Below the pieces are notes generated by a model. That model had not been told where the DNA came from. It was given only the letters and a program-made list of their open reading frames with translations, and did not search any database. This document shows, piece by piece, positions 1 through 7,087 of a stretch of DNA of 10,813 nucleotides. The stretch spans positions 1 through 10,813 of the forward strand of contig JBLINY010000138.1 of NCBI GenBank assembly GCA_047638695.1, in the 5' to 3' direction. A program made the position numbers and the translations under genes. Source of the DNA: JAHECQ01 sp047638695. GTDB lineage: Bacteria; Actinomycetota; Acidimicrobiia; Acidimicrobiales; SZUA-35. Position 1 is the stretch's first letter, and each line of letters begins with the position of its first letter.

Positions 1-130
1 AACCCGCCCACTACGCCACGACTACTTCGACGCGACCCGACCACCGATCCAGCCAGACCGTCCGCCACCAGACCCTCACAGGCACCCGCAGCCCCGACCT
101 TCAGAAGTTGATCGGTGGATCGAGGCTAAG
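1..130. other. C-rich segment upstream of the truncated epimerase, not recognised
   Basis: The plus strand of roughly the first 100 bases is very rich in C and poor in G, unlike the gene that follows. The plus frame joining the downstream gene is open to the window edge, but its translation is dominated by Pro, Arg, Asp and His. It shows nothing of the helix that normally precedes the conserved Ile-Ser-Gly-Ser block of TIGR01777 proteins. The other two plus frames do not supply that helix either. One minus frame is open from about 117 to the edge, rich in Gly, Val and Arg, and has no recognisable start or motif. The segment may be the end of an unrelated gene brought next to the epimerase by rearrangement. 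Confidence 0.35.
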
Positions 131-712
131 GTGTTGATCAGCGGATCAGCGATCGGCTTCTATGGCCATCGAAATGACGAAGACCTCACGGAGGAGTCTG
201 AACGTGGAGACGGCTTCCTGGCCGACGTGACGGTCGCGTGGGAGTTGAGCACGACAACAGCCCAAGACGCAGGAATAACCGTGTCGCATATTCGCACGGG
301 CATCGTCTTGTCTGTTGACGGCGGCGTGCTGCGGAAACTGCTTCCGCTCTATCGGTTCGCGCTTGGAGGTCGGCTCGGCTCAGGTATGCAATGGATGAGC
401 TGGATCAGCGTGGATGACCAAGTTTCTGCGATCGAATGGTTGATCGACAACCCGATGCCCGGCCCGGTCAATCTCACGGCACCCAATCCGGTCAGGAACT
501 GCGACTTCAACGCAACCCTGGGTAGGGTGGTTGGACGGCCGGCGGTGATCCCGGTGCCGACGTTTGGCCTCAAGCTTCTCGCCGGTGGACAACTTGCCGA
601 TGAATTGCTGTTCGCAAGCAGCAAGGTGCATCCCCGGCGGCTAGTGGACGCTGGCTTTGAGTTTGCACATCCCACGCTTGAGGCCGCCCTTCACGACCAG
701 GTCAATGCCTGA
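131..712 (+). CDS. TIGR01777-family NAD-dependent epimerase-like protein lacking its N-terminal half
   Basis: The 193 residues match the middle and C-terminal part of TIGR01777 (YfcH-like, extended SDR) proteins, including the C-terminal DUF1731 domain. Visible blocks are VLISGSAIGFYG at the start, RTGIVLSVDGG near residues 56-66, QWMSWISVDDQVSAIEWL near 87-104, and the DUF1731 signature of PVPTFGLKLL, ADELLFASSKVHPRRL and GFEFAHPTLEAAL from about 142 to the end. Full family members are about 300 residues and begin with a Rossmann GxxGxxG nucleotide-binding segment; about 100 residues, including that site, are absent. The first codon is GTG with a weak GAGG 5 bases before it, so a truncated product could be made. 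The open frame also continues to the window edge, so a fusion with unrelated upstream sequence is possible. The stop overlaps the photolyase start by one base, implying they were co-translated. The biochemical role of the family is not firmly known; this copy is probably non-functional as a dehydrogenase. Confidence 0.8.
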   Translation: MLISGSAIGFYGHRNDEDLTEESERGDGFLADVTVAWELSTTTAQDAGITVSHIRTGIVLSVDGGVLRKLLPLYRFALGGRLGSGMQWMSWISVDDQVSAIEWLIDNPMPGPVNLTAPNPVRNCDFNATLGRVVGRPAVIPVPTFGLKLLAGGQLADELLFASSKVHPRRLVDAGFEFAHPTLEAALHDQVNA

Positions 713-2094
713 TGCATCCAGGGAAAGGCGTCTCTGACGAGCCCGCCGTGGTTTGGTTTCGTCGAGACCTCCGCCTCGAAGACAACCCTGCCTGGGCGGC
801 GGCGACCGCCACCCATCGCTCCGTGATAGCGCTCTTTGTAGTTGAACCGGAGCTGTTTCGTACCGCCAGCTCGCTGCGTCGCGACCAGCTCGTCGCCCAC
901 TTGCATGCTCTGCACGACGAGCTGGCCGACCTCGGTGGCGGCCTTGTTGTGCGCACCGGACCCGCGCGGATCGCCGTGCCACAGGTTCTTGACGAAACAG
1001 CTGCTACGGGACTCTTCCTCAACGACGACGTGACCCCATTCGCACACAACCGCGACATAGCGACCCTCAAGAGGGTGGCCGTGCCAGTTCATCGCTACGA
1101 CGGACTGTTCGTCCACGCACCCCAACGGATTCTGACAAACAAAGGCACGCTGTCCCAAGTCTTCACGCCGTTCTACAACCGATGGATCGAGACTGCGCTC
1201 ACCCCCTGGCCAGAACCAGGCCCAGGACAACCTCAAGTCATTCGCACTGATCGCCTGCCAGCCGCCGGTACGGCACCCCAACGGCCGGGCACGCAAGGGG
1301 CGTGGGCAAGGCTCCGAAGCTGGCTGGACCAGATCGCCGACTATCCAGCAACACGCGATTTCCCGGCGATCGACGGAACATCACAGCTATCCGCTGACCT
1401 CAAATTCGGAACCATTGCGGCCCGAACGATCCTGGAGGCCGCCGGCGACTCAACCCCCGGCCATCGGGCCTTTGTCCGACAACTCGCATGGCGCGACTGG
1501 TGGGCCCACACCCTCGCACAACACCCCGATCTCCCTGACGCTGCTCTGCGGCCCGACTACGACCGCATCGTTTGGCGTCACGACGACCGAGCCTTCGCCG
1601 CCTGGGCCGACGGAAACACGGGCTTCCCGATCGTCGATGCCGGAATGCGACAACTGGTCTCGACCGGATGGATGCACAACCGGGTCCGAATGATCACCGC
1701 CAGCTTCTTGGTTAAGGATCTCCTCATCGATTGGCGACGAGGTGAGCGGTTCTTCCGACACCATCTTGTCGATGCCGACGTGGCCCAAAACGCCGGCAAC
1801 TGGCAATGGATTGCAGGAACCGGACCTGACGCAGCCCCCTACTTTCGAGTCTTCAACCCAACCACGCAAGGCATCAAGTTCGACCCAGCTGGCGAGTACG
1901 TGCGCCGATGGGCTCCCGAACTGGCCCGTCTGTCAAACGACAAGATTCACCATCCAGCAAAAGCCGCTCCGCTGGATCTAGCGGCTGCCGGGGTCATCCT
2001 CGGAGACACCTATCCCGAACCAATCGTCGACCACGCTCAGGCCAGAGAACGAGTGCTTGCCGCCTACAAGGTTGCGTTAGGGGGACCGGACTAG
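712..2094 (+). CDS. phrB: Deoxyribodipyrimidine photolyase (class I cryptochrome/photolyase family)
   Basis: This flavoprotein repairs UV-induced cyclobutane pyrimidine dimers in DNA using light and a reduced FAD. The 460-residue length is normal for class I. The N-terminal photolyase alpha/beta domain begins with AVVWFRRDLRLEDNPA (12-27). The FAD-binding C-terminal domain shows TSQLSADLKFGTIAAR (223-238), the GFPIVDAGMRQL and GWMHNRVRM blocks (304-327), KDLLIDWRRGE (335-345) and NAGNWQWIAGTGPDAAPYFR (360-379). The three electron-transfer tryptophans of the E. coli enzyme map by spacing to W288, W341 and W364. The Asn that contacts the flavin in E. coli maps to N360. The variant NAGNW in place of NNGGW is, as I recall, also found in other actinobacterial photolyases. 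The ATG lies in a TGATG overlap with the epimerase stop, which supports translational coupling. No lesion is visible, so the gene should be functional. A cryptochrome role cannot be excluded from sequence alone, but repair is more likely. Confidence 0.95.
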   Translation: MHPGKGVSDEPAVVWFRRDLRLEDNPAWAAATATHRSVIALFVVEPELFRTASSLRRDQLVAHLHALHDELADLGGGLVVRTGPARIAVPQVLDETAATGLFLNDDVTPFAHNRDIATLKRVAVPVHRYDGLFVHAPQRILTNKGTLSQVFTPFYNRWIETALTPWPEPGPGQPQVIRTDRLPAAGTAPQRPGTQGAWARLRSWLDQIADYPATRDFPAIDGTSQLSADLKFGTIAARTILEAAGDSTPGHRAFVRQLAWRDWWAHTLAQHPDLPDAALRPDYDRIVWRHDDRAFAAWADGNTGFPIVDAGMRQLVSTGWMHNRVRMITASFLVKDLLIDWRRGERFFRHHLVDADVAQNAGNWQWIAGTGPDAAPYFRVFNPTTQGIKFDPAGEYVRRWAPELARLSNDKIHHPAKAAPLDLAAAGVILGDTYPEPIVDHAQARERVLAAYKVALGGPD

Positions 2095-2103
2095 CCGGTG
2101 GCC

Positions 2104-2476
2104 TCAGCTTGCCAGCACCCACGCCAGCAGGAGGCCGCGCATTGTCCACGCCGCTGTCCGGACCCAATTGCTGCTGACCAGCCGCCCCGCGTCTCGCACA
2201 TCGTGACGTCTGCCAGTCGAGCGTGGAGTGGTACTTGGACCACGACCATGGATGTCAGTGCCACTCCCAACAATGCGGCAGCGGCCCACGCACTCCAGGC
2301 CGGCATCGTGTCGGGCCGCTCGACACGCACGATCAGAGCGCTGAAACCTTCGGCCGCCATGAACGGACCTACAACCCAGCTGATTCATCGCTGATGGTCA
2401 GCGGCGGTACTCGCACGTGCCGTCGCAGGGTAGGTAGCGAACATCGGGTAGTTGACTAGTTGCACCATCCAGATGA
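2104..2476 (-). pseudogene. Remnant of a small integral membrane protein, with an in-frame stop and a frameshift
   Basis: Read on the minus strand, one frame gives IWMVQLVNYPMFATY near 2433-2476 and continues to HQR, then a TGA at 2387-2385. The same frame resumes with ISWVVGPFMAAEGFSALIV and AWAAAALLGVALTSMVVVQV followed by PLHARLA. Near 2200-2212 the sense moves to another frame, which carries GRLVSSNWVRTAAWTMRG, LLLAWVLAS and a stop at 2104. Joined, these pieces resemble a family of roughly 150-residue multi-pass membrane proteins of unknown function with four helices; the family assignment is from memory. The first helix is missing: upstream sequence is hydrophilic and belongs to the SDR remnant. 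At least one nonsense change (Arg CGA to TGA fits) and one single-base frame change are needed. The remnant ends 9 bases from the photolyase stop, in convergent orientation. Sequencing error could explain one lesion but hardly all of them together. Confidence 0.7.
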
Positions 2477-2896
2477 CTCGACGAGCTTCTCGACTGAGCG
2501 CCTCGTCAAACGATCGCACGGCGGCCTTCGCTAAGAAGATGGGAATGAAGTGTTCGTCATGAAGAGTTACTCCATGGCGTCGACCGACAGCTCATCGATG
2601 GGGCCGAACGCGACCACACCACCGGCGTTCGACACGACGTCGAGCCGCCCCGCATGTTTGATCGCTGCGACGATCGCGGCCTGACAGGAGTCCGGCTCAC
2701 GCAAGTCCAACGCGAGGCGGTGGCCGGGGACCGTGGGGGCGTTCTGTCGGTAGCGTCTTCTAGAGACGAGAGTCAGGTTTGCGCCCCGCCGGTTGAGGTT
2801 TCGCTCGATCGTTGATCCGAGACCACCGGTGGCTCCGGGAACCAGAATCGACAAGCCGCCCAGGCGCTGGTCGGCTCCGTCTGGGCTGCCGGTCAT
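2477..2896 (-). pseudogene. Decayed short-chain dehydrogenase/reductase (SDR)
   Basis: The uninterrupted part (2896 to 2567, 109 residues) is a classical SDR N-terminus. LSILVPGATGGLGSTI (15-30) is the TGxxxGxG cofactor loop and LDVVSNAGGVVAFGPIDEL (84-102) contains the NAG motif. It stops at TAA (2569-2567) right after DAME. Reading through that stop gives LFMTNT, then a shift of one base gives FIPIFLAKAAVRSFDEALSR and EARRV. The second half of that stretch looks like the helix that follows the catalytic YxxxK of SDRs. The central segment with the catalytic Ser and Tyr is therefore missing, perhaps lost between two similar Lys-Ala-Ala helices. About 70 C-terminal residues are also gone, because sequence switches near 2477 to the membrane-protein remnant. 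The ATG overlaps the DUF2071 stop by 4 bases (ATGA), with GAGGAG just upstream, so it was the second gene of a coupled pair. A truncated product would lack the catalytic Tyr and be inactive. Confidence 0.75.
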
Positions 2897-3642
2897 CGGG
2901 GCTCCTCGCTAGGAATGCTTTGGAACCAGGAGACTTTCACGGCGACTCCGGGTGAATACAGCGCTCGGGGAGCGTCAACTGGTCTGGGGAGACCGGCGGC
3001 TTCGATCATGTTCTCCCGAATCTGGACATCTTCGAGTCGACGCAGTGGCCACCGCTGGTGGCGAACCTGGCCGTGCAACAATCGATGTCTTCGTCGCGTG
3101 ACCAGGCCCCACCGGGCTGTCAGGAAATGGTCCAGGTCGCTAACGTTCTCTCCAACGATGACATCCCCGACAGAGAAGCTGATATCTGCCGATGTCGCTG
3201 GGCTTCGGGGCCATCGTCGTGTCATCTCGTATCGATGCTGCCGCCCATCACAGACGTGGGCGGCTTGTGCCCAGCAGTACGGAAGAGCGAAGACCGATCG
3301 GGCAACGGCGACGATGGCCGAGCGAGGTACGTCGAGGGAGAAGAACCACATCGCTCGGCGACCCAACGAATCGACGACATACGTCCTGACGTTGATCTCA
3401 ACGAACGTCCCTAGCCACGGCACTGGCGGCGTTGGCCCGAGCTGCACATCGCGCATCTCGAACGGAATCAGGCCCACCCAGGCGCTCCCGTCGAACGTAT
3501 CGACAGTGAGGCCGGCAGGAAGCCTCTGCTGTACCACCTCAGGCTCATACGCCCAGTGGAAATAGGCGAGTTCTGCCCAATGCTGATGGAGGACGGCCCG
3601 GCGATCGGCGGCAGGAGGATCTTCGAAAACGGGTTCGATCAT
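2893..3642 (-). CDS. DUF2071 (YqjF-like) family protein
   Basis: A 249-residue protein of the DUF2071 family, which has an acetoacetate-decarboxylase-like fold; the biochemical activity is unknown. The whole family pattern is present. It starts with RRAVLHQHWAELAYFHWAYE (14-33), followed by LPAGLTVDTFDGSAWVGLIP (41-60) and FEMRDVQLGPTPPVPWLGTF (61-80). Then come NVRTYV (84-89), DLDHFLTARWGLVTRRRHRL (169-188) and the C-terminal AAGLP and LYSPGVAVKV. No signal peptide or membrane segment is visible, so it should be cytosolic. Length is normal and there are no lesions, in contrast to the downstream SDR, with which it shares a 4-base ATGA overlap. The start was chosen because MIEPV is the usual N-terminus of the family, although no good Shine-Dalgarno sequence precedes it. 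It begins 46 bases after the end of the glycosyltransferase gene on the same strand, so it may be read from that operon or from its own promoter. Confidence 0.88.
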   Translation of the reverse strand: MIEPVFEDPPAADRRAVLHQHWAELAYFHWAYEPEVVQQRLPAGLTVDTFDGSAWVGLIPFEMRDVQLGPTPPVPWLGTFVEINVRTYVVDSLGRRAMWFFSLDVPRSAIVAVARSVFALPYCWAQAAHVCDGRQHRYEMTRRWPRSPATSADISFSVGDVIVGENVSDLDHFLTARWGLVTRRRHRLLHGQVRHQRWPLRRLEDVQIRENMIEAAGLPRPVDAPRALYSPGVAVKVSWFQSIPSEEPR

Positions 3643-3688
3643 GTCGGACAGGCCAACTCAAGTACAGGTCTCACTGCCTCATCGTGGT

Positions 3689-4942
3689 TCACTCGAACAA
3701 CGCATCGACCAGCTGAGCAGTGTCGACGCGCGGACTGGTCTGGGGTCGAGCTGTCTGCAGACCGCCATCGATCGCGCGCACCAGATCGGCGACGGTTGCC
3801 TCGTTCGCTGACAACACGCATGCCAATCCGAGTCGTTCGAGGTCGGCGGCGTTGGAGAATTGATCCGTCGAGAATGGGAGAACTACCTGGCGGACACCGG
3901 CCGCCAGCGCCTCCTGCACAGTGTTGTTGCCGCCGTGATGCACGATGAGATCGGCACTGGCCAGCATCGCCACTTGTGGGAGTTGCGGAGCGACCAACCA
4001 ATCGCCCGGGAGGTGACCGAGCCTCTCTTGATCAGTCGGCCCTGAGGCGATGGCGGCGCGGACACCCAAGTCTCGAAGCGCATCGGCGACCCGAGCTAGC
4101 ACCTCGCTCCGATGCGAAAGGAACGTTCCAAACGCCACGTAGACCTGTAGCCGGTCGTCGACCCGATGTGACCAGGTCGAGAGTCTGTCCGGAAGTCGCT
4201 CGTCGCGGACGAGAGGGCCGATGAACCGATGATCCTTCGGGAGCGCTGTCAAGCGCGTTGGTTCATGAATCGAGCGCACACTGTTGAAGAGAACCCGGTC
4301 GCCGTGAACGCGGAACGCATCGTCGACTTGTGGCCGGTCGGGGGCAACGGCGGCGAGGACAGAATTCCACCGAGTCGTGAAGGCGTCGGTCACCCGATCA
4401 ACCACCATCTCAAGTTCCTTCAACTGGGACGGGTCCTGTCGGATCAGCCAAGGCCACGTCGTGGGTATTCCGTAGCGCTCTTGGCGCACCGGAAGCTGAC
4501 TCGGGTGACCCGGCACCAGTGTTACGTAGCGTCGACCAGTTGCGTACATTGCGAGTGTTGACCCGAACGACACATGGTCGACAAGCACTCGGTCGGGTGC
4601 GAGCGAATCGCACAAATCAGCCACCTCGACGGCGACTCTCTCCGGTTCCCACAGCAAATCCTGCTCACGATCCAGCGCCTGACGGCGGAGAGTGGCGATC
4701 GGCCCGTCACGTGTGGCGTCGATGAATCTCCTGATCCCCGGGTCGATGGATGCGATGCCGCTGTTCGCGCTCCGGCTGAGGTGCAGCGGCCGCCACTCGA
4801 GACCAGCATCCTCGACACGATTGCGCATGTTCGGGCCCGTTGCCACGACAACACGATGCCCTTGGCTTCGCGCCGCGATCGCAAGCGAAGCCAACGGCCG
4901 GTAGTGCGACAGAAAGTCTGGACTAATGACGAGCAGGCTCAC
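3689..4942 (-). CDS. GT1 family glycosyltransferase (UGT/MGT-like)
   Basis: A 417-residue GT-B fold enzyme expected to move a sugar from a nucleotide donor to a small lipophilic or glycosylated acceptor. The N-terminal half has the acceptor-domain start SLLVISPDFLSHYRPLASLA (2-21), in which the His of SHYRP is the likely catalytic-base position. It also has APDRVLVDHVSFGSTLAMYA (115-134). The C-terminal donor domain shows VYVAFGTF (267-274), WLVAPQLPQVAML (315-327), and the nucleotide-sugar signature HHGGNNTVQEALAAGVRQVV (335-354) followed by PFSTDQFSNAADLERLGLA. The frame stays open further upstream, but that Arg-rich translation is a frame shadow of the preceding gene. The GTG at 4942 gives the proper N-terminus and overlaps the preceding stop as GTGA, a coupling arrangement. 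Its substrate cannot be told from sequence; the partner GT4 suggests sequential glycosylation of one acceptor. It lacks signal peptides and membrane helices, so it is cytosolic or peripheral. Confidence 0.88.
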   Translation of the reverse strand: MSLLVISPDFLSHYRPLASLAIAARSQGHRVVVATGPNMRNRVEDAGLEWRPLHLSRSANSGIASIDPGIRRFIDATRDGPIATLRRQALDREQDLLWEPERVAVEVADLCDSLAPDRVLVDHVSFGSTLAMYATGRRYVTLVPGHPSQLPVRQERYGIPTTWPWLIRQDPSQLKELEMVVDRVTDAFTTRWNSVLAAVAPDRPQVDDAFRVHGDRVLFNSVRSIHEPTRLTALPKDHRFIGPLVRDERLPDRLSTWSHRVDDRLQVYVAFGTFLSHRSEVLARVADALRDLGVRAAIASGPTDQERLGHLPGDWLVAPQLPQVAMLASADLIVHHGGNNTVQEALAAGVRQVVLPFSTDQFSNAADLERLGLACVLSANEATVADLVRAIDGGLQTARPQTSPRVDTAQLVDALFE

Positions 4943-7053
4943 CGCAACGCCATCGCCGGCCGGTAGAGCTCGACGAGCTGAGCGGCCATCGTGTCGATCG
5001 AGTAGTGATGTTCGACCATCGTGCGGGCACGGACAGCACGGCCAGCCCGACCAACCAGACCGAATGCCTCCCACATCGCAACGGCGAGGTCGTCTCTGGG
5101 ATTGACGAGGATACCGGTGTCGCCGTGGTCGACATAGGTGGGAGGTCCTCCGGTACTGGGCGCCACGACGACGAGCCCAGCGGCCAATGCTTCGAGAACC
5201 GCCAATCCGAACTCTTCCTTCAGCGCGCCGTCGACATAGACACCACCACCCGACCACGCACCGGATCGCCCGCCTGCGACGGCGGTCTGAAGACGCGCTA
5301 CCTCCGTCCTCGGTCGGCCTCCCAGCAATACGAGTCCGGAGCGTCGTTCGGCGACGGCTGGCACCGCTCGCTCGATCTTGGCGAGGACAGCCAACTCGGT
5401 AGTCGACGGGTTGTCCAGGTCACCGCCGACGATCACGAGGTTGCACATTTTGTGCAGGTGACGATCAGAAGCCCATGCCGCAACGACACGGTCCATCCCT
5501 TTGACAGGGTTCAGCCGTCCGACGCTCAACATGAGCGGGAGATGACGCCGGGCTTCGGAGATCATCTCCGCAAGCTCATCCAACACGTCGCTACTCCGGA
5601 CAGTGCCCGGCGACGTCGGTGTGTCCTCGGCGGCCCGATCAAGCAAGCGGAGATCGATCCCTTCGGCCACGACGGCGACCCGCTGCTGCGGCTTCATCGA
5701 CATCACGTCGTCGAGAAAGGCGATGGGACTCGGGCGCGGAAGGAGTGCCAGGTGGTCGGCATTGCTGGTGACGCGTTCGACCATTCTCGCCCTGAACCAC
5801 ACATGCGTGTCGATCGCGAGGCTCACGAACGTGTCGTCATCAAGCTCACCGCGCGACTGGAGCGAATCGATCACGTTGTGTGGATCGGGCGCGACGCTGA
5901 AGCAGACGGGAATACCGAGCGTGGCCGCTACTTCAGCTCCGGCAAGCGTTCCAACATCCGCCATGCGGAGGTGCAGAACATCGGTCGGACCAGCACGGTG
6001 CAGGACTCGCCTGAGGTTGCGCTCGATGGCCGGCAGATGCTCCCAGAACTCACCGGGATGCTGAGCAGGACGGGCCTCGTCGCCGAATGCGACCATGTCG
6101 TATGACAACGGTGACCGACTCGATGAGAGCGGCCCGGCAACGACATCGCTGAGTGTTCCGCGACCGATGGTGAGGACGTGACCGACATCAGATCTGTCGG
6201 CAAGGGCCTCGCCAAGGGACACGAGCAAACTGGCGACGCCGCCGGTGTCGCCTTTCCCGCCCAGGCTGAGCTGCCCATCGAGCCCTTCGGCCAACACGAG
6301 CTGCGCGACTCGGAGTCCAAAGTCACCGGAGTGATCGGGTCTTGGAGAGCCCCCGCCTGCGTCACTCGTCAGGGCAAGAGCAGCCGCTGTGCCTACCGCG
6401 TCGTCGGACGTGGCCAGTTGGAGGAGAGCGGTAGCGATGTGATCGCTCGGCCGCTCGCCGAGTGCTCCAATTGCCGACTTGCGGACGGCCGCAGACTCAT
6501 CCACATCCAAAGCCACGCCAACGAGAATGTCATCGGTATCGGTTTCGATCACACCCAGCAGATCGACCAGACGTGCTCGCTGGGCAGCGCCAATTGAGGT
6601 GACCAACTTCGCTACCAGGAGCCGTAGGATCGAGTTTGTGTCGAGGCTCGACCAACGGCGCAGCGTTTGATGAGCATGCATCGTGTCGATACCACCGAGC
6701 GTCAACATGTCCAGCAGCGCGGGGTAGGCCCGTTTCATCGGCCGTCTCTCGCCCAACCGCCAACTCGCATGACGGCGAACGATCTGTTCCGGATGGTGCA
6801 AAAGATCAACGAGTGCATCGTCAGCGTGACGGTGCTGGATGCCAGCGAGAGACTCGACGGCCATCAGCGTGGCGATTGGACCGTGATCGACGAGCGCCAA
6901 CAGATCACTCACCAGGTGCTCAGGATGGTCTGACAGAGTCGCCTGGCGAGCCAGCTGGATAGATCTACCGAGCATCAGGACGTAGTCGCCAGAGCTAGCG
7001 AGAGACCTAATTTCGGACACGACCTGTTCTGACGTCCCTACTGCAATCGACAT
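4939..7053 (-). CDS. HEAT-repeat protein fused to a sucrose-phosphate-synthase-like GT4 glycosyltransferase
   Basis: The 704 residues split in two. Residues about 1-230 are paired amphipathic helices of the HEAT/armadillo kind, for example ALVDLLHHPEQIVRRHASWR (80-99) and SAAVRKSAIGALGERPSDH (187-205), a scaffold usually used for protein contacts. A Gly/Ser/Pro-rich linker (233-243) leads to a GT-B catalytic region. It opens with GLRVAQLVLAEGLDG (246-260) and the donor loop GGKGDTGGVASLL (265-277), whose DTGG is shared with sucrose synthase and sucrose-phosphate synthase. The C-terminal lobe has LSVGRLNPVKGMDRV (509-523) with the phosphate-contacting Arg and Lys, and the retaining E-x7-E motif as E613 and E621 in KEEFGLAVLEALAAG, then STGGPPTYVDHGDTGILVNP (633-652). 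A typical GT4 has no HEAT region. The start has GAGGAG 5 bases before ATG. It is the first gene of the operon with the GT1 gene. Donor and acceptor are unknown. Confidence 0.85.
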   Translation of the reverse strand: MSIAVGTSEQVVSEIRSLASSGDYVLMLGRSIQLARQATLSDHPEHLVSDLLALVDHGPIATLMAVESLAGIQHRHADDALVDLLHHPEQIVRRHASWRLGERRPMKRAYPALLDMLTLGGIDTMHAHQTLRRWSSLDTNSILRLLVAKLVTSIGAAQRARLVDLLGVIETDTDDILVGVALDVDESAAVRKSAIGALGERPSDHIATALLQLATSDDAVGTAAALALTSDAGGGSPRPDHSGDFGLRVAQLVLAEGLDGQLSLGGKGDTGGVASLLVSLGEALADRSDVGHVLTIGRGTLSDVVAGPLSSSRSPLSYDMVAFGDEARPAQHPGEFWEHLPAIERNLRRVLHRAGPTDVLHLRMADVGTLAGAEVAATLGIPVCFSVAPDPHNVIDSLQSRGELDDDTFVSLAIDTHVWFRARMVERVTSNADHLALLPRPSPIAFLDDVMSMKPQQRVAVVAEGIDLRLLDRAAEDTPTSPGTVRSSDVLDELAEMISEARRHLPLMLSVGRLNPVKGMDRVVAAWASDRHLHKMCNLVIVGGDLDNPSTTELAVLAKIERAVPAVAERRSGLVLLGGRPRTEVARLQTAVAGGRSGAWSGGGVYVDGALKEEFGLAVLEALAAGLVVVAPSTGGPPTYVDHGDTGILVNPRDDLAVAMWEAFGLVGRAGRAVRARTMVEHHYSIDTMAAQLVELYRPAMALR

Positions 7054-7058
7054 GATAT

Positions 7059-7064
7059 CTCCTC
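7059..7064 (-). promoter_or_regulatory. Shine-Dalgarno sequence of the HEAT-GT4 gene
   Basis: On the minus strand GAGGAG lies 5 bases before the ATG at 7053, which fixes the start of the glycosyltransferase operon. No confident -35/-10 pair can be assigned upstream; TACAAC near 7070-7075 is a weak -10 candidate. Confidence 0.6.
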
Positions 7065-7087
7065 TATCGAGTTGTATTGAGCGCTAG

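Noticed and set aside
4943..5257. N-terminal extension of the GT1 glycosyltransferase frame
   Set aside because: The extension overlaps the GT4 gene in another frame and is Arg/Gly-rich; the GTGA overlap start at 4942 gives a normal family N-terminus.
5005..6105. 366-residue plus-strand open frame opposite the HEAT-GT4 gene
   Set aside because: Antisense of well conserved GT4 sequence; no start signal and shadow-like composition.
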